In this document: one piece after another, positions 52,501-64,000 of the stretch | How positions within the stretch are numbered: position 1 is the stretch's first letter | Layout of the letters: every line of letters begins with the position of its first letter | NCBI RefSeq assembly: GCF_017741935.1 | Contig: NZ_JAGHMH010000024.1 | Coordinates: forward strand, 186,001-250,000 | Direction of reading: 5' to 3' | From: Rhizobium sp. 16-449-1b | GTDB taxonomy: Bacteria; Pseudomonadota; Alphaproteobacteria; Rhizobiales; Rhizobiaceae | DNA: 64,000 nucleotides | Translations under genes and position numbers: made by a program | Notes under the pieces: model-generated | Seen by the model: only the letters and a program-made list of their open reading frames with translations | Databases searched by the model: none | Told to the model about the DNA's origin: nothing

Positions 52501-52866
52501 TGCAACGGCCGCACCGTGCCGCTGACGCCGACGGGGACCGCCGGCGTCTCGGTCGCCGGCGTCCGTTTCAAGGCATGGCAGCCGGCGTCGGGATTGCACC
52601 CGCTACTGCCGGTCAACACGCCGCTGACCTTCGACATTTATGATACATGGTCGAAGCGTTCGATCGGCGGCTGCATCTATCATGTTGCCCATCCGGGCGG
52701 GCGTAACTATGACACCTTCCCGGTCAATGGTAACGAAGCCGAAGCCAGGCGTCTGGCGCGATTCGAGCCATGGGGGCATACATCGGGCGGCTATATCCCC
52801 GCGATCGAGACCGGATCGCCGGAGTTCCCGCTGACGCTGGATCTGAGACGGCCGGCAGGCATTTAG
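49546..52866 (+). CDS. Transglutaminase-like protease fused to a DUF2126 domain
   Basis: This 1106-residue protein is the first gene of a three-gene cluster. The N-terminal third is a bacterial transglutaminase-like cysteine peptidase: the triad is Cys179 in LGSCRDSSW, His in DLHAWAEVY (about 229) and Asp in LDPTSG. From about residue 320 to the end is the DUF2126 region (MGGEPTFVSIDDF, GKWYPGESLPRW, HIEGYSPPQDERINVIRVAPDPGVIEVN, DGRHTGTGGGNHVVVGG, RFPFCGEVEYEG), regarded as a GCS/glutamine-synthetase-like COOH-NH2 ligase. A fusion of peptidase and ligase suggests making and trimming of an isopeptide or peptide tag. No signal peptide, so probably cytoplasmic. Confidence 0.93.
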   Translation: MSIKASIYHLTHYKYDKPVRLGPQIIRLKPASHSKTRVISHSLKVSPANHFVNLQQDPYGNYLARYVFPDPVTEFKIEVDLVADMTVYNPFDFFIEESAEMWPFSYPEEIRDDLKIYMQPQPVEPALAAYLSGINRTPMRTTDFIVGLNARLKNDVEYVIRMEPGVQSPEETLKLALGSCRDSSWLLVEILRNLGFAARFVSGYLIQLTPDLKALDGPSGTEVDFTDLHAWAEVYIPGAGWIGLDPTSGLLTGESHIPLAATPHYSNAAPISGTLYGHANTEFAFDMKVTRVAEHPRITKPFSDDSWNELNALGAKVDSILQAEDVRLTMGGEPTFVSIDDFESAEWNTEAVGPTKREKADILIRKLRERFAPGGFLHYGQGKWYPGESLPRWTFSLYWRKDGKPIWRDPDLIAGEGKDTGVAADDAANLLGAIARELAIDTDMVLPAYEDPAEWILKEGSLPDNVDPSNSKLKDPEERNRIARVFERGLTTPTGYILPVQAWNAQASGQRWMSERWKTRRGKIFLVPGDSPVGYRLPLGTLPYVPPARFPYIHPADPSIPRTPLPDVFVPSGRAMPEASRHSEEAGQSRVEQTLGEIGGAVRTAISVEPRDGRLCVFMPPVERIEDYLELIAAAENAAAELGLPVHIEGYSPPQDERINVIRVAPDPGVIEVNIHPASNWHDCVAITSVVYEEARQSRLGADKFMIDGRHTGTGGGNHVVVGGANPGDSPFLRRPDLLKSLVLHWQRHPSLSYMFSGMFIGPTSQAPRIDEARHDSLYELETALAQIPAPGKGVTPLPWITDRLFRNLLIDVTGNTHRAEICIDKLFSPDGPTGRLGLVEFRGFEMPPNARMSLAQQLLVRALIARFWQNPADGRFVRWGTTLHDRFMLPHFVWQDFQDVLADLKQNGFDLSPEWFKAQLEFRFPFCGEVEYEGSKLELRQALEPWNVMGEEGAIGGTVRYVDSSVERLQVRLETSNSSRYTVTCNGRTVPLTPTGTAGVSVAGVRFKAWQPASGLHPLLPVNTPLTFDIYDTWSKRSIGGCIYHVAHPGGRNYDTFPVNGNEAEARRLARFEPWGHTSGGYIPAIETGSPEFPLTLDLRRPAGI

Positions 52867-52886
52867 ACGCATTAGACTAGGGGTTC

Positions 52887-55304
52887 ATGGGCAAGAAACC
52901 GGCAAGAGAGCTGCGGCAGCAGAAGAGCGAGCGCATCGGCAACGAGGCGGTGCTCGGCTATCGCCCGCCGCCTGGCGTCGCCGACGAGATGGTCGACCAG
53001 AACGGCGCGATCCGTCCGGTCTGGCAGCGCTTCATGGCGCATCTGAGCGGCATGCCGGAAAAGGACCTGACCGAGCGCTTCGCCCGCGCCGACCGCTATC
53101 TCCGCGATGCCGGCGTCTTCTACCGCGCCTATGGCAGCACCGGCAGCGCCGAGCGCTCGTGGCCGCTATCCCCCATCCCGGTGCTGATCGACGAGCGCGA
53201 ATGGGAGAGCCTGTCGGAAGGCCTCGTCCAGCGCGCCGATCTGCTCGAAGCGATCGTCGCCGATATCTATGGCGACAACAGGCTGGTCGAGGATGGCGTG
53301 CTGCCGCCAGCGCTGATCGCCTCCAATCCGGAGTTCCAGCGCCCGCTCGTCGGCGTCAAGCCGGCCGGCGGCCACTATCTGCATTTCTGCGCCTTCGAGG
53401 TCGGCCGTGGCCCCGATGGCAACTGGTGGGTCCTGGCCGACCGCACCCAGGCCCCATCAGGCGCCGGCTTCGCGCTGGAGAACCGGGTGGCGACCACCCG
53501 CGCCTTCTCCGATATCTACGCCGAAACCCCGGTGCACCGCCTCGCCTCCTTCTTCGGCGCATTCCGCGATGCGCTGCAGGGCATGAAGCACAGCGGCGAC
53601 GACCGCATCGCGGTTCTGACCCCCGGCCCCGCCAACGAGACCTATTACGAGCACGCCTATATCGCCCGCTACCTCGGTTTCATGCTGCTCGAGGGCGAGG
53701 ACCTGACGGTTGTCAACGGCAAGGTGATGGTGCGCACCGTCTCCGGCCTGAAGCCGATCACCGTGCTCTGGCGCCGCCTCGATTCCGCCTATGCCGATCC
53801 GCTCGAGCTCAACCAGACCTCGCACATCGGCACGCCGGGCCTTGTGGAGGCGCTGCGCGCCGAAAGCGTCACCATCGTCAATGCGCTCGGAAGCGGCATC
53901 ATAGAGACACGCGCGCTGCTCGCCTTCATGCCCACCATCTGCCGCCGCCTCTTTGGCCAGGAGCTGAAGATGCCGTCGATCGCCACCTGGTGGTGCGGCC
54001 AGAAGAGCGAGCGCGACCATGTCGCCCAGAACATCGAGAAGATGGTAATCGGCCCGGCCTATTCGCGCGCGCCCTTCTTCGACGACAACGGTGAATCCGT
54101 GCTCGGCTCGGCCCTGCGCGCCACCGCCCGCGATTCCATCGGCGACTGGCTGAACACCGATGGCCCCAAGCTCGTCGGCCAGGAAGCCGTGACGCTGTCG
54201 ACCACGCCGAGCTGGGTGAACGGCAAGCTGGTGCCGCGGCCGATGTCGTTGCGCGTCTTCGCCGCCCGCACAAAGAACGGCTGGCAGATCATGCCCGGAG
54301 GCTTCGCCCGCATCGGCGCAGGCGACGACGTGGCGGCGATCGCGATGCAATCGGGTGGTGCGGCCGCCGACGTCTGGATCGTCTCGGACAAGCCCGTCGA
54401 GCGCCACACGCTGCTGCCCACCGAGGCGAGCTTCACCCGCAACATGCCGGGCAGCCTGCCCAGCCGCGCCGCCGACAATCTCTTCTGGCTCGGCCGCTAT
54501 ATCGAGCGCGCCGAAGGGGCGCTGCGCATCCTGCGCGCCTGGCACGCCCGCTTCGCCGAGGCCGCCGATCCAAGCCAGCCACTGCTCGCCGATGTCAGCG
54601 CCTATCTCGCCGCCGTTGATATCGACACCGAGGACGCGGTGCCCGACACGCTGCTGCGCAACATCGACAGCGCCGTCTATTCGGCAAGCAACATCCGCGA
54701 CCGCTTCTCGCCGGATGGCTGGCTGGCGCTGACCGATCTCGCCAAGACCGCTCGCCGCTTCCACGCGACAGTGTCGCCGGGCGACGACGCCAGCCATGCG
54801 ATGACGATCCTGTTGCGCAAGCTCGCGGGCTTTGCCGGTCTCGTGCATGAAAACATGTACCGCTTCACCGGCTGGCGCTTCCTGTCGCTCGGCCGCCATA
54901 TCGAGCGCGCGCTGCACATGACCCGCCTGCTCGGCCACATGGCCGGGCCCGAAGCGCCCGATGGCGCGCTCGACATGCTGCTCGAGATCGGCGACAGCGT
55001 CATGACCCACCGCCGCCGCTACAACGTCAACACCGCGCGGCTGACCGTCACCGACCTGCTTGCGCTCGACGGGCTGAATCCGCGCTCGATCCTCTTCCAG
55101 ATGAACGAGATCCTGCGCGAGGTCGAGCAGCTGCCGAATGCGCTGAACAACGGCCAGATGTCGCCCTTCTACCGCGAATCCATGCGCCTGCGCTCCGGCC
55201 TCGCCGTCATGACGCCCGAGACGATGACCGACGACGTCTATCGCAGCCTCGAACGCGAGCTCGAAAACCTCTCCGATCTCCTCGCGCAAACCTATCTGGG
55301 GTGA
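52887..55304 (+). CDS. Circularly permuted ATP-grasp protein fused to alpha-E domain
   Basis: This 805-residue protein has two parts. Residues about 60-480 are a circularly permuted ATP-grasp type 2 ligase (PFAM DUF404/407: YGDNRLVEDGVLPPALIASNPEF, LADRTQAPSGAGFALENR, LTPGPANETYYEHAYIARYLGF, SHIGTPGLVEALRAESVTIVN). Residues about 490-800 are the helical alpha-E domain (LPSRAADNLFWLGRYIERAEG, LGRHIERALHMTRLL). In other genomes these are often separate proteins in the same cluster; here they are fused. The ligase likely forms an amide bond with ATP. It starts 20 bp after the transglutaminase-DUF2126 gene. Confidence 0.94.
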   Translation: MGKKPARELRQQKSERIGNEAVLGYRPPPGVADEMVDQNGAIRPVWQRFMAHLSGMPEKDLTERFARADRYLRDAGVFYRAYGSTGSAERSWPLSPIPVLIDEREWESLSEGLVQRADLLEAIVADIYGDNRLVEDGVLPPALIASNPEFQRPLVGVKPAGGHYLHFCAFEVGRGPDGNWWVLADRTQAPSGAGFALENRVATTRAFSDIYAETPVHRLASFFGAFRDALQGMKHSGDDRIAVLTPGPANETYYEHAYIARYLGFMLLEGEDLTVVNGKVMVRTVSGLKPITVLWRRLDSAYADPLELNQTSHIGTPGLVEALRAESVTIVNALGSGIIETRALLAFMPTICRRLFGQELKMPSIATWWCGQKSERDHVAQNIEKMVIGPAYSRAPFFDDNGESVLGSALRATARDSIGDWLNTDGPKLVGQEAVTLSTTPSWVNGKLVPRPMSLRVFAARTKNGWQIMPGGFARIGAGDDVAAIAMQSGGAAADVWIVSDKPVERHTLLPTEASFTRNMPGSLPSRAADNLFWLGRYIERAEGALRILRAWHARFAEAADPSQPLLADVSAYLAAVDIDTEDAVPDTLLRNIDSAVYSASNIRDRFSPDGWLALTDLAKTARRFHATVSPGDDASHAMTILLRKLAGFAGLVHENMYRFTGWRFLSLGRHIERALHMTRLLGHMAGPEAPDGALDMLLEIGDSVMTHRRRYNVNTARLTVTDLLALDGLNPRSILFQMNEILREVEQLPNALNNGQMSPFYRESMRLRSGLAVMTPETMTDDVYRSLERELENLSDLLAQTYLG

Positions 55305-55308
55305 TGTT

Positions 55309-56187
55309 GTGCTCTACGATCTGTCGCTGCACATGGGCTATAGCTACGATTGGCCGGCCTCCGGCGCCCGCCACATCATGCGCCTGCTACCTCTGTCGCT
55401 GCCCGATCGTCAGCGCCTGATCGCAGGCTCCATCAAGGTCTCGCCGACGCCGGACGAGCAGTCGAATTTCACCGATTTCTTCGAGCACCCCGCAACCTCC
55501 TTCATGGTCCGCGCGCCGCACGAGAAGCTCGACATCCGCATGCACGCCCGCGTCCAGGTCGAGAGCCACTCGATCACGGCCGATTTCTCCCCCGTGCTCG
55601 CCGATCTGCCAGAAGAGATCGCGGGCGTCTGGTCGCTGAAGCCCGGCTCGCCGCATCATTTCCTCGGCAACAGCCCGCGCCTGATCGAAACGCCTGTTAT
55701 TTCGGACTACGCCCAAGGCGTCGTCCAGCCCCGATTGACCGTGCTCGAAATCGCCACCGCCCTCTGCGCCGCGATCCACAAGGACTTCACATACGACGCC
55801 GAGGCGACCAACGTCGACACCACGCCGCTCGAGGCCTTCCGGCTGAAGCGCGGCGTCTGCCAGGATTTCAGCCATGTGATGATCCTGGCGCTGCGCAGCC
55901 TCGGCATACCCGCAGGCTACGTCTCCGGCTTCCTGCGCACCATCCCGCCACCGGGCAAGGAGCGTCTCGAAGGCGCCGACGCCATGCATGCCTGGGTGCG
56001 CGTCTGGTGCGGCGAGACCACCGGCTGGGTGGAACTCGACCCCACCAACAACATCCCCGCCGGCACCGACCACATCGTCGTCGGCTACGGCCGCGACTAC
56101 TCCGACGTCGCCCCCGTCATCGGCGTGCTGAAGAGCTATGGCGGCCAGCGGGCGGTTCAGGCGGTTGATGTCATTCCGGTGAAGTAG
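55309..56187 (+). CDS. Transglutaminase-like cysteine peptidase
   Basis: This 292-residue stand-alone transglutaminase-family protein has a beta-rich N-terminal domain (about 1-145) and a catalytic domain with Cys184 in RGVCQDFSHVMI, His in AMHAWVRVW and Asp in VELDPTNN. It is the third gene of the cluster, starting at GTG 4 bp after the ATP-grasp stop, so translation is coupled. Together the three encode two predicted peptidases/transferases and two predicted ligases. There is no signal peptide. Confidence 0.93.
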   Translation: MLYDLSLHMGYSYDWPASGARHIMRLLPLSLPDRQRLIAGSIKVSPTPDEQSNFTDFFEHPATSFMVRAPHEKLDIRMHARVQVESHSITADFSPVLADLPEEIAGVWSLKPGSPHHFLGNSPRLIETPVISDYAQGVVQPRLTVLEIATALCAAIHKDFTYDAEATNVDTTPLEAFRLKRGVCQDFSHVMILALRSLGIPAGYVSGFLRTIPPPGKERLEGADAMHAWVRVWCGETTGWVELDPTNNIPAGTDHIVVGYGRDYSDVAPVIGVLKSYGGQRAVQAVDVIPVK

Positions 56188-56350
56188 GGGCCGGTGAAGT
56201 AGGGCCTGTGACGCAGGGCCGGAGGCCGACATCGAACGAAAGCGCACGATAAAGCGACAAATCGCTAAAATTAGATCAGACTCATAAAGCTGACCTAAAT
56301 GAAGATGGTCCAAGGATATTCGCATACTTTGAAAAACCATCTCGGTGAAC

Positions 56351-57343
56351 ATGATGCGCGCCTTGTCCCTGCTGAAGACCACTATCTCCCGCTTCTCGAA
56401 CGACCGTGGCGGGAACTTCGCCATGGTCACGGCGCTGATCGCCACCCCGCTGCTTCTGGCGGGCGGCGCTGCGATCGATTTTTCCAATGCATCCGCGCAA
56501 AGGACAAATCTACAGGAAATTGCCGACGCAACCGCGCTCGAAGGCGGCAAGATTTTCGACGGTACCAATCTTGCCGCAGCCACCACCACGGCCCAGGCCT
56601 TCCTGAAGGGCTACTCCGCGCAGATGCCGAGCAATGTCAAATCGAGCATGACCGCCGATGGACGGACGTTCAAGGTTGCCTTGAGCGCAGCGGTCGATAC
56701 CTCGCTGATGAAGATCGCCAATTACAACTCGATCCCGATCAGTGCCGACGCAGCAGCAATCGCACCGATGAAGCCGCAAAAAATCACGCTGACACCGACC
56801 AATGCGCAAGGCTTTTGGTACAAGGTCGTCTCGATCATCGTCGTGCGCCCGGACACGACCGCTGAGGTCGTACTCGGCACTTATACCTATCAACCGACAA
56901 CGCAGACTAATAGCGGCCAGGGTACGAAGGTCATGAGCCCCTCTGGAGCGATCGATCTCGGCAAATATACCAAGCTGGTTCTGAAGATGGACATCAAGAC
57001 CGACGGCTGCCCGCTCGGCGCCTATGCGACGGTCAACAGCAAGAAAGACGTCACCTGCAACGTTATCGACCCCAAGGATAAGAACAAGAGCCAATACTCC
57101 GGCTACTTCTCCTACAACAACACACTCAGAACCGACAATCCGGACACCAGCAACTACCTGTTTGTCGACGGCAAGCAGATGCCCCAGGGCATCAACTTCC
57201 CGCTGGAAAAATACTTCGGTTGCGCGAAGCCGCAAAGTCACGCTTGGGAAGACGGCGGTGGTTGGGATCGTCAGGACATCTTCTACACCATCTCGTCGGA
57301 TTGCACCGCTACCGACAGCAACTACGTTCGCCTGACGCAGTAA
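56351..57343 (+). CDS. TadE/TadG-like pilus-associated secreted protein
   Basis: This roughly 330-residue protein begins with a basic stretch and one membrane helix in the pattern of TadE/TadG minor pseudopilins: FSNDRGGNFAMVTALIATPLLLAGGAAIDFSNA (about 15-50). The mature part is a beta-rich domain with no known fold. GTG at 56345 would give two more residues, but GGTGA there is more likely the ribosome site for the ATG pair. It lacks a VWA motif, unlike its neighbour. No tad ATPase or flp genes are in the window, so partners must lie elsewhere. A terminator follows 24 bp downstream. Confidence 0.85.
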   Translation: MMRALSLLKTTISRFSNDRGGNFAMVTALIATPLLLAGGAAIDFSNASAQRTNLQEIADATALEGGKIFDGTNLAAATTTAQAFLKGYSAQMPSNVKSSMTADGRTFKVALSAAVDTSLMKIANYNSIPISADAAAIAPMKPQKITLTPTNAQGFWYKVVSIIVVRPDTTAEVVLGTYTYQPTTQTNSGQGTKVMSPSGAIDLGKYTKLVLKMDIKTDGCPLGAYATVNSKKDVTCNVIDPKDKNKSQYSGYFSYNNTLRTDNPDTSNYLFVDGKQMPQGINFPLEKYFGCAKPQSHAWEDGGGWDRQDIFYTISSDCTATDSNYVRLTQ

Positions 57344-57366
57344 CATCGATTTCATCGCTCGAAAAA

Positions 57367-57399
57367 GCCGCCCCCGAACCGATCCGGGGCGGCTTTTTT
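57367..57399 (+). terminator. Intrinsic terminator
   Basis: Stem GCCGCCCC/GGGGCGGC (one side preceded by five A) followed by six T. Confidence 0.9.
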
Positions 57400-57613
57400 G
57401 TTGTCGTGAAACTTCGGGGACGGCCACGTCGCGTGACGCGATCATGATGCATGAAAGCAACAGCGCCGGACGCATTTTGGCGGAAAATCATCCCCCGCCC
57501 GAATTCGTGTTGGAAAGCAACATTTCGTTAAAATTGAAGCAACCCCGTAAAAACAACCTCAACATGTTGGGCGCATCACTGCCACATTCTTAAAAGCAAC
57601 TATTCGGGTGAGC

Positions 57614-58882
57614 ATGATGAACACCTTACTATTTATGATGAATGGCATTTCCCGGCTGATATCCAATCGGGACGGAAATTTCGCGATCACGACGGCGTTC
57701 GTGATCCCGGTCCTGTTCGGCGCGGGAAGCCTCGCTGTCGATGTAGCCAGTGCGGCCATGTCGAAGCGGCAATTGCAGGAAGCGGCCGATTCCGCCGCGC
57801 TCGCCACGGCATCGGCGCTGGCCGACGGCAAGATCGACACATCAGGGGCTGCCGCCTTCGCCAAGGATTTCATCGCCGGCCAGATGGCGAACTATCTTTC
57901 CGACACCACAGAGCTGAAGGACGCCACGACCGCCACGGCGACGAAGTCGACCTCGGGCGCCGCGACCAGCTACAGCGTCAGCATTTCGTCGAACTACACG
58001 ATGCAGTTCAGCGGCCTAGCCCAGGTCGCGGGTTTCAAGACAACGAAGATCGGGGTATCGAGCCAGACGGCCGGCGGCTATTCCGAGACGCAAGGCTCCG
58101 TCTCCATGTTCCTCGCGCTGGATAAGTCCGGCTCGATGGACTACGCGACATCGACGGTCAACGCCGAGCAGTCGACCAAGACCACTCAATATACATACAC
58201 CGAAACATATACCTATGAGTGTGGCACCCAAAGGAGGCCGAAAACCTGCACGGGAACACGACAGGCCACCGGCACGAAAACGGAAACAAACTACTACTCG
58301 AAGATCGAAGCGCTCAAGCTTGCCGTTGCCAGCTTGATGGGGCAGCTGAACACCGCCGATCCATCACACATCTATGCCCGCACGGGCGCGGTGTCCTATG
58401 ACATCAATACCTATGCGGAAAGCAAGCTTGCCTGGGGCACAGCCGCCGCAAAAGACTACGTCGACGCGCTTGAAGCCGACGGGGGCACCAACTCGAGCGG
58501 CGCCGTCAATGTCGCCTTCACATCGCTAACGGCCAAGAACGCGGCCGGCAACGACAACGAAGACGCAACGCACATGGCGAAGACGAAACAGCTGCCGAAG
58601 AAATACATCGTCTTCATGACCGATGGCGACAACAACAACGACAAGTGGGGCGGCCGTTCCTACGATACGAACACCAAGAAGACCTGCGATGACGCCAAGG
58701 CCAAAAGCATCGAGATCTACACCGTCGCCTTCATGGCCCCCACGACCGGCCAGGCCCTACTGAAATATTGCGCGACCGACGCCTCGCATTACTTCCAGGC
58801 CGAAAGCATGGCCGACCTCCTGGCCGCCTTCAAGAAGATCGGCGCCAAGGCCGCCAACCAGACCACGCGTCTGATCAACTGA
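57614..58882 (+). CDS. TadG-like secreted protein with von Willebrand A domain
   Basis: This roughly 422-residue protein has the same N-terminal anchor pattern as the preceding gene (ISNRDGNFAITTAFVIPVLFGAGSLAVDVASAAM). It then carries a von Willebrand A domain with MIDAS motif DKSGSMD near residue 170 and IVFMTDGDNNNDKWGG later. A long insert with Cys pair CGTQRRPKTC sits after the MIDAS. TadG-type VWA proteins are pilus or surface adhesion components. Like its neighbour it begins GGTGAGCATGATG, which reads as ribosome site plus start. It is followed by its own terminator. Confidence 0.88.
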   Translation: MMNTLLFMMNGISRLISNRDGNFAITTAFVIPVLFGAGSLAVDVASAAMSKRQLQEAADSAALATASALADGKIDTSGAAAFAKDFIAGQMANYLSDTTELKDATTATATKSTSGAATSYSVSISSNYTMQFSGLAQVAGFKTTKIGVSSQTAGGYSETQGSVSMFLALDKSGSMDYATSTVNAEQSTKTTQYTYTETYTYECGTQRRPKTCTGTRQATGTKTETNYYSKIEALKLAVASLMGQLNTADPSHIYARTGAVSYDINTYAESKLAWGTAAAKDYVDALEADGGTNSSGAVNVAFTSLTAKNAAGNDNEDATHMAKTKQLPKKYIVFMTDGDNNNDKWGGRSYDTNTKKTCDDAKAKSIEIYTVAFMAPTTGQALLKYCATDASHYFQAESMADLLAAFKKIGAKAANQTTRLIN

Positions 58883-58907
58883 TCGCCCCATCCCACAAAA
58901 CAAAAAA

Positions 58908-58937
58908 GCCGCTTCGGAACAAACCGGAGCGGCTTTT
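58908..58937 (+). terminator. Intrinsic terminator
   Basis: Stem GCCGCTTCGG/CCGGAGCGGC with six A before it and four T after, downstream of the VWA gene. Confidence 0.85.
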
Positions 58938-59155
58938 CGTTGTTGTGCAATCCGGTCTATCAAAATCAGAAAGCCGATAAAAATCAAGTTCTTTCCGTCG
59001 TCCACGGGTGCCCCGCGTCAATTTTTCCGTTTGCCGGTTTTCCCTTGTTGCAAGTGCGTAGTAACGGTGCATAAACTGCATCGCTAGTGCGTGAGTAAAT
59101 CGATTGAAGTACGTATAACCTACTGAAACCAAAACAGAATTGGCGAGCCCTGACG

Positions 59156-63822
<4,667 letters not shown>

Positions 63823-63841
63823 GACTGGTGGGAGGAAGACA

Positions 63842-64000
63842 ATGGTAGAAAAACGCATTCAGCCACTTGCCCGCGATGCAATGGCCTATGTTCTCGCCGG
63901 CGGCCGGGGGAGCCGTCTGAAGGAACTCACCGACCGACGCGCCAAGCCCGCGGTCTATTTCGGCGGCAAGTCGCGCATCATCGATTTCGCGCTGTCCAAC
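63842..64000 (+). CDS. glgC: Glucose-1-phosphate adenylyltransferase (5' end only)
   Basis: Only the first 53 residues lie in the window. The start MVEKRIQPLARDAMAYVLAGGRGSRLKELTDRRAKPAVYFGGKSRIIDFALSN contains the nucleotide-binding AGGRGSRL and the conserved KPAVYFGG of GlgC, which makes ADP-glucose for glycogen synthesis. The ATG follows GGGAGGA. The gene is 20 bp after glgB and part of the same operon. Confidence 0.95.
   Translation, partial: MVEKRIQPLARDAMAYVLAGGRGSRLKELTDRRAKPAVYFGGKSRIIDFALSN

Noticed and set aside
59107..59122. AAGTACGTATAACC upstream of glgP as a sixth copy of the regulon motif
   Set aside because: Only the AAGTACGT half matches; the TTACnGT part is absent and it points away from glgP.

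Overview
The window is chromosomal DNA of a rhizobial alphaproteobacterium (Rhizobiaceae: Rhizobium, Agrobacterium or a close relative). The evidence is a CyoAB oxidase, CpdR next to an N-formylglutamate amidohydrolase, an MmgR/suhB-type small RNA, a ROSE-type small heat-shock gene, tctCBA, class III cyclases with TPR tails, Tad-type secreted proteins, and a glgP-glgB-glgC operon, all in GC-rich sequence. No phage, transposase, integrase or CRISPR array was seen.

Layout. 1-2.3 kb: 3' truncated cyoB and cyoA (minus strand) behind an FNR/FixK-like box. 2.5-9.1 kb: small secreted and membrane proteins, a LysR regulator divergent from a YfeH-type SBF transporter, a small heat-shock protein with a sigma-32-type promoter and an RNA-thermometer-like leader, a lysophospholipase-like hydrolase and a SleB-type lipoprotein. 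9.1-13.9 kb: a soluble PAS-PAS chemoreceptor, hisN, the small RNA, N-formylglutamate amidohydrolase, cpdR and tRNA-Val(GAC).

14.1-28.6 kb is the most unusual part. It is a block of envelope or secreted proteins (alkyl-sulfatase-like metallo-beta-lactamase protein, two outer-membrane barrels, DUF3300, DUF2950, a membrane protein, three DUF1254/DUF1214 proteins, two unknown proteins) next to a membrane-anchored winged-helix/TPR regulator. Five transcription units in this block each carry one copy of the same 16-bp motif, TTACnGTwrCGTACTT, pointing at the gene 54-96 bp upstream of its start. This looks like a self-contained, undescribed envelope regulon.

28.9-42.1 kb: small secreted proteins, a degenerate nuclease-like protein, a membrane-anchored phosphatase, dispersed palindromic repeats including a 169-bp element present twice, a TerC/DUF475 membrane protein behind a possible three-way-junction leader RNA, an NmrA/HxlR divergent pair with a perfect 12-bp inverted repeat, a dienelactone-hydrolase-like protein, and the tctCBA tricarboxylate transporter. 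42.3-49.4 kb: an orphan periplasmic binding protein, a cyclase/TPR protein, a TctD/TctE-like two-component pair, and a TetR/epimerase divergent pair.

49.5-56.2 kb: a three-gene cluster of transglutaminase-DUF2126, circularly permuted ATP-grasp/alpha-E, and transglutaminase; a predicted peptide-bond-forming and peptide-cleaving system whose substrate is unknown. 56.3-58.9 kb: two TadE/TadG-like secreted proteins, one with a von Willebrand A domain. 59.1-64 kb: glycogen metabolism (glgP, glgB, start of glgC).

Coordinates and translations were read by eye. Family calls rest on recognised motifs, not on database searches, and all RNA folds were done by hand.
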